Assembly: GCA_018826405.1 (NCBI GenBank)
Contig: JAHJZL010000017.1
Coordinates: 1 to 13,621 of the forward strand
Reading direction: 5' to 3'
Origin: Patescibacteria group bacterium
Lineage (GTDB): Bacteria > Patescibacteriota > Minisyncoccia > Phycocordibacterales > Phycocordibacteraceae
DNA length: 13,621 nt
The notes beneath the pieces are model-generated. The model saw only the letters and a list, made by a program, of their open reading frames with translations. It ran no database searches and was not told the origin of the DNA. Shown piece by piece: positions 5,386 through 12,796 of the stretch; within the stretch, counting starts at the first letter, position 1; each line of letters opens with the position of its first letter. The translations under genes were made by a program, and so were the position numbers.

Positions 5386-7296
5386 ATGCAGCACCTGGAC
5401 GGACTCAATCACGCACAAAAAGAAGCCGTTCTTGCAACGGAAGGCCCCATCTCAGTACTTGCAGGGGCTGGATCCGGAAAAACGAGGGTGCTTACTACTC
5501 GCATCTATCATCTTATTAAGAGCGGAGTGCCTGCAGACCGTATTCTTGCCGTTACGTTTACGAACAAAGCTGCACGAGAGATGCGCGAGCGATTGTCACA
5601 TCAACTCTCAGGGGGCACCTTGCCGCTTGTCGTTACCTTCCATGGGCTAGGGCGGGAACTGCTCGAGCGGTACGGCACACGCATTGGCGTTCCCCGATAT
5701 TTCAGTATTTTTGACCGCGACGATTCTAAGTCTGCGATAAAGCGTGTACTTAAAGAAATGGATATTGATTCCAAAGAACTTTCTCCTGGATATGTGCTCT
5801 CTCGCATTTCAAAAGAGAAGGGAGAAGGCCGCACCGCTGACATGTTTCGCGAGAAGCATGGGCGCACAAGCTTTCAAGCTCGTGTTGTCGCTGACGTGTG
5901 GCCAAAGTACGAAGAGATTGTACGGAAGGAAAAGGCGCTTGATTTTGATGATTTGATTTCTTTGCCTGTTCGCTTACTTGCAGAGCACGATGACATTCGT
6001 GCACAGGCTGAGCAGCTCTTTTCGTACATCCATGTTGATGAGTACCAAGACACGAACAAGCTGCAGGGAAGACTTGCGGGATATCTCGCCGCTGTGCACA
6101 AAAACCTGTTTGTTGTAGGAGATATCGACCAAACAATTTACACCTGGCGAGGTGCCACCATTGAAAACTTGCTTGAGTTTGAAGAGCGGTACCCAAGCGC
6201 ACAGACCATTGTGCTCGCACATAACTATCGCTCAACAAAAACTATTGTTACAGCAGCAAATCAGATTATTGAGAAGAACCAAAACCGCAAAGACAAGCAT
6301 GCCGTAACAGACAACGAAGATGGGGAACAGATCCGTCTGCATCTTGCACGCAATGCAGAGGCTGAAGCGCGCTGGGTTGCGCGTGAGATACGCACAGCAC
6401 TTCGCGCTGGCACAAGCGCAGAAGAAATTGCAGTTTTGTTTCGTACAAACTTTCAGTCTCGTACACTTGAGGAAGCATTTCTTTCAGAAGGCATCCCGTA
6501 CAAGGTTCTTGGTACACGCTTCCTGGATCGCAAAGAAGTTAAAGATGTATTGGCCTGGGTGCGCCTTGCGCTTGAGCCTACGCGCGAAGCTGATTTCATG
6601 CGCGCAGTACAGACTCCGCCTCGCGGCATTGGGAAAGTAACTATAGGAAAGCTCCTCTCTGGAAACAGGGAGGCGCTTCGCCCTGCTGAGCTCGCTAAAG
6701 TAAGCGCATTTGAAGAAGTTGTTCAGGGCCTCCATGAAGCCAGCAAAACCGCTATTCCTTCAGCGTTTATAAAACTCGTTATAGAAAAGTCGGGAATGGC
6801 AACGGCGCTCGCTCAAGGAGGGGACGAAGACCAGGAGCGCCTCGAGAACGCCAAAGAGCTTGCCTCGCTCGCAAGCCGCTTTGATTCGCTCTCAGGAGAG
6901 GAAGGGTTATCTGCCTTTCTGGCTGAGAGTGCACTTGCAGGAGACCAGGACGAGATTGATCGCGATCCTGCAAAGACAGGCGTGACGCTTATGACCGTGC
7001 ATGCCGCCAAAGGACTTGAATTTGATACGGTCTTTGTAACAGGACTTGAAGAGGGGCTTTTCCCACACCAAGGCTACGACGAAGAGAAGCGAGACGAAGA
7101 GGAGGAGCGCAGACTCTTTTATGTAGCAGTAACGCGCGCAAAGCGCAGACTCGCACTCACGATGGCGCATGTGCGACGGATTTACGGCACAGACTTTGCT
7201 TCAGAACCATCTTCTTTCATTCAGGATATTGATGAAGGACTTATTGCGTTTTCTGAGGGGGAGGACTTTTACGCAGAGCGTACAATATATATCTAG
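5386..7296 (+). CDS. uvrD: UvrD/PcrA-type superfamily 1A DNA helicase
   Basis: A 3'-5' DNA helicase with all SF1A motifs in order: Q motif (LNHAQKEAV, Q11), Walker A AGAGSGKT (26-33), motif Ia VTFTNKAAREM, Ib TFHGLG, Walker B DEYQD (218-222), motif III VVGDIDQTIYTWRGA (about 243-257), motif IV NYRS, motif V TVHAAKGLEFD (about 537-547), and motif VI RRLFYVAVTRAKRRL (575-589). Catalytic K32, D218/E219, Q249 and R255 are intact. Family roles are nucleotide excision repair, mismatch repair, and removal of blocked forks or RecA filaments; PcrA and UvrD cannot be separated on this evidence. At 636 residues it is slightly short, because the C-terminal tail after motif VI is only about 45 residues and lacks the Tudor-like RNA polymerase-binding domain of larger PcrA/UvrD. 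The ATG at 5386 fits the promoter; an in-frame GTG at 5350 lies upstream of the -10 box. rsmA begins one base after its stop. Confidence 0.95.
   Translation: MQHLDGLNHAQKEAVLATEGPISVLAGAGSGKTRVLTTRIYHLIKSGVPADRILAVTFTNKAAREMRERLSHQLSGGTLPLVVTFHGLGRELLERYGTRIGVPRYFSIFDRDDSKSAIKRVLKEMDIDSKELSPGYVLSRISKEKGEGRTADMFREKHGRTSFQARVVADVWPKYEEIVRKEKALDFDDLISLPVRLLAEHDDIRAQAEQLFSYIHVDEYQDTNKLQGRLAGYLAAVHKNLFVVGDIDQTIYTWRGATIENLLEFEERYPSAQTIVLAHNYRSTKTIVTAANQIIEKNQNRKDKHAVTDNEDGEQIRLHLARNAEAEARWVAREIRTALRAGTSAEEIAVLFRTNFQSRTLEEAFLSEGIPYKVLGTRFLDRKEVKDVLAWVRLALEPTREADFMRAVQTPPRGIGKVTIGKLLSGNREALRPAELAKVSAFEEVVQGLHEASKTAIPSAFIKLVIEKSGMATALAQGGDEDQERLENAKELASLASRFDSLSGEEGLSAFLAESALAGDQDEIDRDPAKTGVTLMTVHAAKGLEFDTVFVTGLEEGLFPHQGYDEEKRDEEEERRLFYVAVTRAKRRLALTMAHVRRIYGTDFASEPSSFIQDIDEGLIAFSEGEDFYAERTIYI
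7281..7286 (+). promoter_or_regulatory. Predicted -10 box (TACAAT) of rsmA inside the end of uvrD
   Basis: TACAAT ends 11 nt before the rsmA ATG at 7298, within the last codons of the helicase gene. The spacing matches that of the gene at 2238. It would let rsmA be transcribed independently in addition to read-through from uvrD. Confidence 0.45.
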
Positions 7297-7297
7297 T

Positions 7298-8074
7298 ATG
7301 TTTGCTAAAAAGTCTTTGGGACAAAACTTCCTTATGCATCGCCAGACAGGCGAGCGCATTGTGCATGCCGCAAACCTTTCAAAAGACGCCGTTGTGCTTG
7401 AGATTGGTCCGGGGACAGGCATGCTGACGCGCGAGCTGCTTACTCAAGTAGCGCGCGTTGTTGCCGTTGAGGCAGACGGAACACTCGTAGAAGAGCTGCG
7501 AGAAACATTTGCTGTGGAGATCGCGGAAGAGAGACTGGAACTTATTCATGCTGATATTCGCTCATTTGATGCGAGTGTTATTGGAGAGACCTACCATCTC
7601 GTTGCCAACATTCCGTACTACATAACGGGAGAGATTATCCGCCAATTCTTAACGGAGAAGCACCAGCCTTCGTCCATGACGCTTCTCGTGCAGAAGGAAG
7701 TTGCTGTGCGCATTGCACGAGCCGAAAAGGAAAGCCTGCTCTCTCTGTCTGTAAAAGTGTACGGAACACCCTCCTATTGTTTTACCGTTCCTCGCGGAGC
7801 CTTTGTTCCAGCCCCGAACGTAGACTCTGCCGTTCTCCATATTAAGGACATATCTCGGTCCTCTTTTGAGCTTCCAGAGCAAGAAACTCAATTCTTTACC
7901 TGTATTCGCGCGGGCTTCGCACACAAACGCAAACGGCTTGCCAAGAATTTGGAGGAGTACTGGGACAGGGAGGTCATCATGGGCGCATTCGAGGCCTGCA
8001 CAATTGCCAAAGATGCACGCGCAGAAGAACTGAAGTTAGCGGACTGGTTGCAGCTTGCAAGAGAACTTAATTAA
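7298..8074 (+). CDS. rsmA: 16S rRNA (adenine-N6,N6)-dimethyltransferase RsmA/KsgA
   Basis: The enzyme uses S-adenosylmethionine to dimethylate two adjacent adenines in the helix 45 loop of 16S rRNA (A1518 and A1519 in E. coli numbering), a late 30S maturation step. The 258-residue product shows the N-terminal KKSLGQNFL, SAM motif I EIGPGTG (35-41), the acidic residue in VEAD (E58), HADIRSFD (motif III region), the catalytic motif NIPYYITG (104-111), VQKEVAVRI, and the C-terminal small-domain signature GFAHKRKRLAKNL (206-218). Length and motifs are normal for the family. The start at 7298 gives the usual short lead before SLGQNFL; longer upstream reading would run back into the uvrD coding region. 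There is no Shine-Dalgarno. It sits one base after uvrD and 68 bp before the envelope gene set. Confidence 0.97.
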   Translation: MFAKKSLGQNFLMHRQTGERIVHAANLSKDAVVLEIGPGTGMLTRELLTQVARVVAVEADGTLVEELRETFAVEIAEERLELIHADIRSFDASVIGETYHLVANIPYYITGEIIRQFLTEKHQPSSMTLLVQKEVAVRIARAEKESLLSLSVKVYGTPSYCFTVPRGAFVPAPNVDSAVLHIKDISRSSFELPEQETQFFTCIRAGFAHKRKRLAKNLEEYWDREVIMGAFEACTIAKDARAEELKLADWLQLARELN

Positions 8075-8123
8075 TACACAGATATCCTATTGCGTGTATG
8101 AAGAGTTGATGAGTCGTGCGTGT

Positions 8124-8129
8124 TATTAT
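8124..8129 (+). promoter_or_regulatory. Possible -10 box (TATTAT) of the envelope gene set
   Basis: TATTAT ends 13 nt before the ATG at 8143, giving a predicted leader of about 6 nt. It is the most plausible promoter in the 68-bp gap after rsmA. No terminator separates rsmA from this gene set, so read-through is possible. Confidence 0.3.
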
Positions 8130-8142
8130 TTCGGTAAGAAAT

Positions 8143-9153
8143 ATGGCTCATTCTGCCCGCACACTTCGTCTCATCAGTGCCTCAGTTGTAGCGCTTCTTT
8201 TAGTTGTCGGCGCATACGCAGCTTCTGGTCCTATCCCTTTTCTCAGCACGTCTATTGTTGGCGCGCAGAGTTCTGCTGAGCTCCTGCGTGCATACGCTGC
8301 GAAAGACAGCGACAGCGATGGGCTTCAAGACTGGCAAGAAGCACTCTACGGAACAGATCCCTACAACGCACAGTCTTTCCAGGCTGGGATTAACGACGGG
8401 GAGGCAGTGGCGCAAGGACTCATTGAGCCAAAAGTAACCGTTGCGCCTGGACCTGACCCTGTTGATGTTGCTTCAATCCCAGGGAAGAATGCGAGCGCCA
8501 ACTCTATAACTGAGCGTTTCGCACAAGCGCTCTTCAAGCAGTACGTGAGCACGAGAGGTGTGCAGGCGCCAAGCCCAGAGGATGTCGCGCTGTTTGTTGA
8601 GTCAGGTGTAGAAGATCTTGCGCGCACAAACGCATCGCCAGACAAATACGCCTCAAGTGCTGTGCAGGTTTCCACTCAAACAGGAGCAGCCGCGCTCCGT
8701 GTCTATGCCGCTCAAGTTGAGAATGCTTTTGCCGTTAACACTGTGCCCGCAAACAAGACTGAGCTCTCATACTTTAATGATGCTGTGCGTGACGACGCCG
8801 CAGCACTCGCAAAGATCTCAGACATAAGCAAGGCATACGCAAACATCGCCGCTGCCATGATGAAGCTTTCTGTACCACCTGAAGCGAAGCTTGCACACGT
8901 GCGCATTGCAAACGCGCTCGTGCACATGAGTGAAGTGTCTGCGGACATGGCCTCAATGGAAACAGACCCTCTTCGTGCACTGCTTGGTATCGGGCTCTAT
9001 AGCGTATACGCAGACGGCATGGTCGCTGCTTTTGCTCAATTAAACGGAGTCTTTGTGCCAGCTGGCGTGTTCATCGCAGAAGGGCAGCCAGGATACGAAA
9101 TCTTTAAGACTGCGTCAGACGGAGCGGTAATTCTTTCCGAGAAAAACAATTAG
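8143..9153 (+). CDS. Membrane-anchored or secreted protein with a calcium-loop (thrombospondin type 3-like) motif
   Basis: I do not recognise a named family. The 336-residue product begins with a signal or anchor helix (about 8-26, LRLISASVVALLLVVGAYA). At 54-73 it carries KDSDSDGLQDWQEALYGTDP, a DxDxDGxxDxxE calcium-binding loop like those in thrombospondin type 3 and dockerin-type repeats, with D55, D57, D59, D63 and E66 positioned to bind Ca2+. Only one loop is present. The rest (about 100-330) is predicted mainly helical, Ala-rich, with no catalytic motif that I can see. It heads the four-gene set with the VirB5-like and VirB6-like genes (3 nt to the next gene), suggesting a role in the same surface complex. 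The ATG at 8143 is chosen over a GTG at 8116 because it places the signal helix at the usual distance and fits the promoter. Confidence 0.75.
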   Translation: MAHSARTLRLISASVVALLLVVGAYAASGPIPFLSTSIVGAQSSAELLRAYAAKDSDSDGLQDWQEALYGTDPYNAQSFQAGINDGEAVAQGLIEPKVTVAPGPDPVDVASIPGKNASANSITERFAQALFKQYVSTRGVQAPSPEDVALFVESGVEDLARTNASPDKYASSAVQVSTQTGAAALRVYAAQVENAFAVNTVPANKTELSYFNDAVRDDAAALAKISDISKAYANIAAAMMKLSVPPEAKLAHVRIANALVHMSEVSADMASMETDPLRALLGIGLYSVYADGMVAAFAQLNGVFVPAGVFIAEGQPGYEIFKTASDGAVILSEKNN

Positions 9154-9156
9154 CCT

Positions 9157-10650
9157 ATGCGACACACTCCTCCAGGTTTCCTAAAAAAGATAGTGACGCT
9201 CTTTGTTGGTCTTGCATTGATTGTGCCAGCGAGCGTTTCGCTAGCCCCTCACCGTGCCGAGGCATCGGGCATTCTAACGTTTGACGCACTTAACCTCGTA
9301 CAAAATCTTTTTGTAGCAGTTAAATCAAGCGCGCTTACAACAAAAGAATACGTACTGGACGGTCTTGCGAACGAGCTTGCGACACTCGCAATCCAATCCA
9401 TGACCAAAAGTCTCGTTAATTGGATTAACTCAGGATTCCAAGGATCTCCAGCCTTTGTTACCGACCTAAGGCAAAACCTAAGAGGAGTAGGGGATCACAT
9501 TGCGAACAAGTTCTTTGAGGACTTGGCTTCTAGGGACATAACGGACTCGCCGTATCAGGACCGTATTCTAAACACAGTGCGTATTGGATACTACCTCTCA
9601 ACAAGTCCTGAGTCTTTTTATACTCGCTATCCATACACCCTAGACCAAGTTAGTCCTGACGCACGAGCATTCCTTGAGGGGGACTTCTCTCAAGGAGGAT
9701 TTAATGCGTGGTTCTCTGCTGTTATGAATCCTGCCAACAATCCGTATGGCGCACGCGAATTAGCTGAGCAAGAACTAACCAGGCTTGTTGCAGAAGGAAC
9801 CGAGAATCGTATTCAGGAATTAAGCTGGGGCAAGGGATTTATGTCTTGGAGAGGGGAGTGTAGGGAGTACACCCCTCAAGGAGAAGAAGGATGGTTGCCT
9901 GGAGACGATTTGCCTGCTGATTTAAGTATTGATATTACAGGCGAGGACGCGTGTGCAGATTACGAGATTGCCACGCCAGGTTCAGTTATTGTTGAGCAGC
10001 TCAACAATACGCTAGACGCTCCAAACCAGAAGCTCATTACTGCAGACGAGATTAACGAAATTATCGGCGCGCTTCTTAACCAGCTCGTTGGGCATGTGCT
10101 CGGTACTGACAACGGGGGAGGCCTTCGGGGAGTGTCTCGACCTACTTCAGGCGGAGGCTCATCTATCTTGGACCAGGCAACAAACCCAAACCAGGTAGGG
10201 AGCGGTACGAATTCTTTGAGCAGGAACTTTGCTGCGGCAGTTGCTGACCAAAAGAAGTATGTAACTGAATACCGAGCAGCTTGGCAGAAGCTTCGCGGAG
10301 CTGCAGAGGCTGCACTTGCTCGCTGCAGCAGCGGAGCAATTCCAAACCCTCAGGAGGTTATTGAGCGAGCAGATTTGGCATTCGCAAAAGCAGCAGAAGC
10401 AATTGCTGCGCTTGAAGATATTGAAGCCGATATTGCTGCAGTTAACAGCGCGCAAGGGGAGCAGCCTACACGTGTCTTGAATCTTTCAACTAAGTATCAG
10501 GATCTAATGAGTTCAAATGTGCTTCCAACTGCTGAAGAAATTGCGGAGGCACAGACTGAAGCACAAGACACGGGCGATGCTGTTCCTGGCTCTCTATTTT
10601 CTCAACTCTCTCGTTTGAGCATCTCTAATAGCTGCAATGCAGGAGGATAA
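9157..10650 (+). CDS. Secreted VirB5/TrbJ-like protein of a type IV-secretion-like gene set
   Basis: The 497-residue product starts with a clear signal peptide (KK at 10-11, hydrophobic core 12-30) and a likely signal peptidase I site after RAEA (A36). The mature protein opens with SGILTFDALNLVQNLFVAVK, resembling the start of VirB5/TrbJ-type minor pilus proteins, and continues as helices. A Gly-rich linker lies near 320-345, and an Ala/Glu-rich coiled-coil-like region near 370-440. Four cysteines (GECRE, DACAD, ARCSS, SNSC) could form two disulfides outside the membrane. The VirB5/TrbJ assignment rests on this N-terminal pattern and on the VirB6-like gene next door; it is an inference. The gene lies 3 nt after the preceding stop with no Shine-Dalgarno, so translation is probably coupled. 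The product is longer than classical VirB5 (about 220 residues). Confidence 0.6.
   Translation: MRHTPPGFLKKIVTLFVGLALIVPASVSLAPHRAEASGILTFDALNLVQNLFVAVKSSALTTKEYVLDGLANELATLAIQSMTKSLVNWINSGFQGSPAFVTDLRQNLRGVGDHIANKFFEDLASRDITDSPYQDRILNTVRIGYYLSTSPESFYTRYPYTLDQVSPDARAFLEGDFSQGGFNAWFSAVMNPANNPYGARELAEQELTRLVAEGTENRIQELSWGKGFMSWRGECREYTPQGEEGWLPGDDLPADLSIDITGEDACADYEIATPGSVIVEQLNNTLDAPNQKLITADEINEIIGALLNQLVGHVLGTDNGGGLRGVSRPTSGGGSSILDQATNPNQVGSGTNSLSRNFAAAVADQKKYVTEYRAAWQKLRGAAEAALARCSSGAIPNPQEVIERADLAFAKAAEAIAALEDIEADIAAVNSAQGEQPTRVLNLSTKYQDLMSSNVLPTAEEIAEAQTEAQDTGDAVPGSLFSQLSRLSISNSCNAGG
10643..10647 (+). promoter_or_regulatory. Strong Shine-Dalgarno (GGAGG-type) for the VirB6-like gene
   Basis: GGAGGA lies at the very end of the upstream coding region, 7-8 nt before the ATG at 10655. 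It decides the start against an in-frame ATG at 10637, which precedes it. It is the best ribosome binding site in the window. Confidence 0.85.
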
Positions 10651-10654
10651 TGCT

Positions 10655-12778
10655 ATGGCGAAGTTCTTTTCTTTCGCACATGCACGAAAACTCATTCTCC
10701 CGGGACTGCTTTTAAGTGCAGCTCTTTTGCCTGTTACAGCCTTTGCATACGATCTAGCAAATTTGCCTGCGGATATTGGGAAAGCAATCCTTGGGGTTGT
10801 TGCCTCATTTGTTCTTACCTTTTCTGGATGGATACTCGGAATCGTTGGTGTTTTGTTCAACTGGGTGATTATCAAGACCGTCTTCCAGTTTGGTACGTAC
10901 TTTGGCACCACTGACGGAATGCTCATTGCGTGGGGTGTTATGCGTGACGTTGCAAACATAGGCCTCCTCTTCAGTTTTATATTCATGGGCGTGCTTTTAA
11001 TACTCAACGTTGAGGGTGGGGGACACGGACACGGGGGAGGAATAAGTGCGAAGCGTGCAATTCCTCGGCTTATTATCTTCGCTGTACTACTTAACTTCAG
11101 TCTCTTCGCTACACAAGGAATTATTGATGTAGCAAACGCATTCGGCTCTCAGTTTGCGGGGCTTGCTGGCATGGAGTGTACCGGCGTAGACACTACTGAT
11201 ACTTGCGCAAACAAGGGAATTGCCTCAAAGGTTCTCCAGATGGCCGGTATCCAAACTATTTGGAGCGAGGGAGTGAGTCCTGACGGAGTGGTGCTCCTTG
11301 GGCTCGCTCTGTTTGTGATCATTACTGCCATGGTGCTTCTTGCGGCGAGTATCATGCTGATCATACGTGTAGTGGTGCTCACACTGCTGATGGTTACGTC
11401 GCCCATAGGCTTCGCTGGCATGGTGATACCTGGCCTAAGCGGCCTTGCAAGCAAGTGGTGGCACGCGCTTTTGTCTCAGTCTTTCTTTGCGCCTGTCATG
11501 CTTTTGCTTATGTTCATCAGTCTTAAGATGGCCGAGTCCCTTAACCCAAACAAGGTTGCGCTAGTTAATGCATTTGTGGGGAGTAACGGGCAAAGTGCAG
11601 GGAATCTAGAAATTGTTGTGGTCTTTGCTGTTGTTATTGGCCTTATGCTTGCGTCCTTGGCTATTGCCTCAAAGATGGGGGCAATTGGGGCGGGGTTTGC
11701 AACGAGCACTGCTTCTAAATTAACTGTTGGAAGCGTTGGGTTTGTTGGGAGAAGAACACTTGGAGCTGCATCTGGCGGAATTGCGAACAGAATTGCTTCG
11801 TCTAATTACGCACGGAACAACGGATTTGGTAGCCAGTTCGCTCACGGTGTCTTCTCCAAAGGCGCAGCATCAAGCTACAGCCTTCGTACTGGCTTAAATA
11901 GCGGCACAAAGGGTATGGGAATCGATATGGGGAATGCGTCTAAGGAAGTTTCTCATGGCATACATGGCATTGAGGAGGCAAAGATTAAGGCGAAGGTTAA
12001 GTTTGCAGATGAAACGATAAAGCAAAGTGATGACGAAAAGAAGGCAGAGGAAAGACTCAAGAACGACAAGAAGATTACTCAGAACAGCAAGGCAATAGAG
12101 CAGGCGAGCTACAAGAGGGACAGCTCTGAAATGCAAAAAGGAATTGATGAGACTGCTGAGGAGAACACTGCACAATCTTCTCGTAGACTTCAGGCGATTG
12201 ACGATCAGAAAACTAAGATCCAGGACGAGAAGAACAAGATCAAACTGGGCTCTTCTAGCGCACAGGTACTTGCTCGTGAAGAGGCAGTGCTCAAAACCAT
12301 GGTTGATGAGCACCGCAGAGACTCAGAGCAGGAGCGTGCAGATATTGAAAATCGCAAACGTGATCTCCGCACAAGGAAGGAAGCACACGATGAAGCAATT
12401 GCTGAGTTTGATGCGCGAGTTAAAGATATTGATCAGCAAATTGAGGGTGGGGAAGTATATGATCCTTCAACTGGTGCGACGCGGTCATACACAGGCGTTT
12501 CTAAAGATGCGGCACGTCGAACCTTTGGAGAGGCGCTCGGGCGTGGAGGCTTGCTCTGGCCTTCAGTTGGTAACCATGTAAATCATGAGGCTTCTGAAAA
12601 GATTCTGAAGAAACTGAGCAGAAGCGATAACGAGAAACTCGTTGACGCTATCAAGGACTCTCGAAGTAGTGGGGGAGGTGGAGGAAGTCACGGGGGAGGA
12701 GGTGGCGGCGGCGGGGGAGCTAGTGCAGGCGGCGGACACGGAGGGGGCGGAGGTCATGGCGGAGGAGGGGGTCATTAG
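10655..12778 (+). CDS. VirB6/TrbL-like polytopic membrane protein with coiled-coil and Gly/His-rich C-terminal extension
   Basis: The 707-residue protein is an inner-membrane channel-type subunit like VirB6/TrbL of type IV secretion and conjugation systems. It has a signal or first membrane helix (11-31), hydrophobic segments at about 44-73, 101-119, 135-158, 211-258 (long, at least two helices), 271-291 and 317-340, and a two-cysteine loop (C175, C184). A conserved-looking motif RAIPRLIIFAVLLNFSLF (134-151) and the VTSPIGFAGMVIPGL region (247-261) support the family. A Gly/His loop GGGHGHGGG lies at 121-129. From about 345 the chain is soluble: a Gly/Ala/Ser-rich part, then a highly charged coiled coil (about 438-600), then a 35-residue tail of almost only Gly, Ser and His (673-707). 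Classical VirB6 is about 300 residues, so more than half is extension. No ATPase partner is in the window, so whether this serves secretion, DNA uptake or attachment is open. Confidence 0.8.
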   Translation: MAKFFSFAHARKLILPGLLLSAALLPVTAFAYDLANLPADIGKAILGVVASFVLTFSGWILGIVGVLFNWVIIKTVFQFGTYFGTTDGMLIAWGVMRDVANIGLLFSFIFMGVLLILNVEGGGHGHGGGISAKRAIPRLIIFAVLLNFSLFATQGIIDVANAFGSQFAGLAGMECTGVDTTDTCANKGIASKVLQMAGIQTIWSEGVSPDGVVLLGLALFVIITAMVLLAASIMLIIRVVVLTLLMVTSPIGFAGMVIPGLSGLASKWWHALLSQSFFAPVMLLLMFISLKMAESLNPNKVALVNAFVGSNGQSAGNLEIVVVFAVVIGLMLASLAIASKMGAIGAGFATSTASKLTVGSVGFVGRRTLGAASGGIANRIASSNYARNNGFGSQFAHGVFSKGAASSYSLRTGLNSGTKGMGIDMGNASKEVSHGIHGIEEAKIKAKVKFADETIKQSDDEKKAEERLKNDKKITQNSKAIEQASYKRDSSEMQKGIDETAEENTAQSSRRLQAIDDQKTKIQDEKNKIKLGSSSAQVLAREEAVLKTMVDEHRRDSEQERADIENRKRDLRTRKEAHDEAIAEFDARVKDIDQQIEGGEVYDPSTGATRSYTGVSKDAARRTFGEALGRGGLLWPSVGNHVNHEASEKILKKLSRSDNEKLVDAIKDSRSSGGGGGSHGGGGGGGGGASAGGGHGGGGGHGGGGGH
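12669..12775 (+). repeat. G-rich low-complexity tract encoding the Gly/His tail
   Basis: The last ~107 bp of the VirB6-like gene consist mostly of GGN codons with many runs of three to five G. The plus strand and mRNA could form G-quadruplexes, and the tract is prone to slippage. It encodes units of the form (G)3-5H, with His at residues 679, 695, 701 and 707. Confidence 0.7.
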
Positions 12779-12796
12779 CAGCTAATTACTTGAACT

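Noticed and set aside
5750..6238. Open reading frame of 162 codons on the minus strand
   Set aside because: It is antisense to intact UvrD helicase motifs and shows no recognisable protein pattern.
8074..8099. Inverted repeat ATACAC / GTGTAT after rsmA as a terminator
   Set aside because: The stem is only 6 AT-rich base pairs with a 14-nt loop and no T-run, so it is too weak to call.
10594..11007. Open reading frame of 137 codons on the minus strand
   Set aside because: It lies opposite the first membrane segments of the VirB6-like gene and has a composition expected of an antisense shadow.
12144..12581. Alternative-frame plus-strand open reading frame of 145 codons inside the VirB6-like gene
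   Set aside because: The Arg/Leu-rich translation is a frame-shifted copy of the charged coiled-coil region. No ribosome binding site or promoter supports it.
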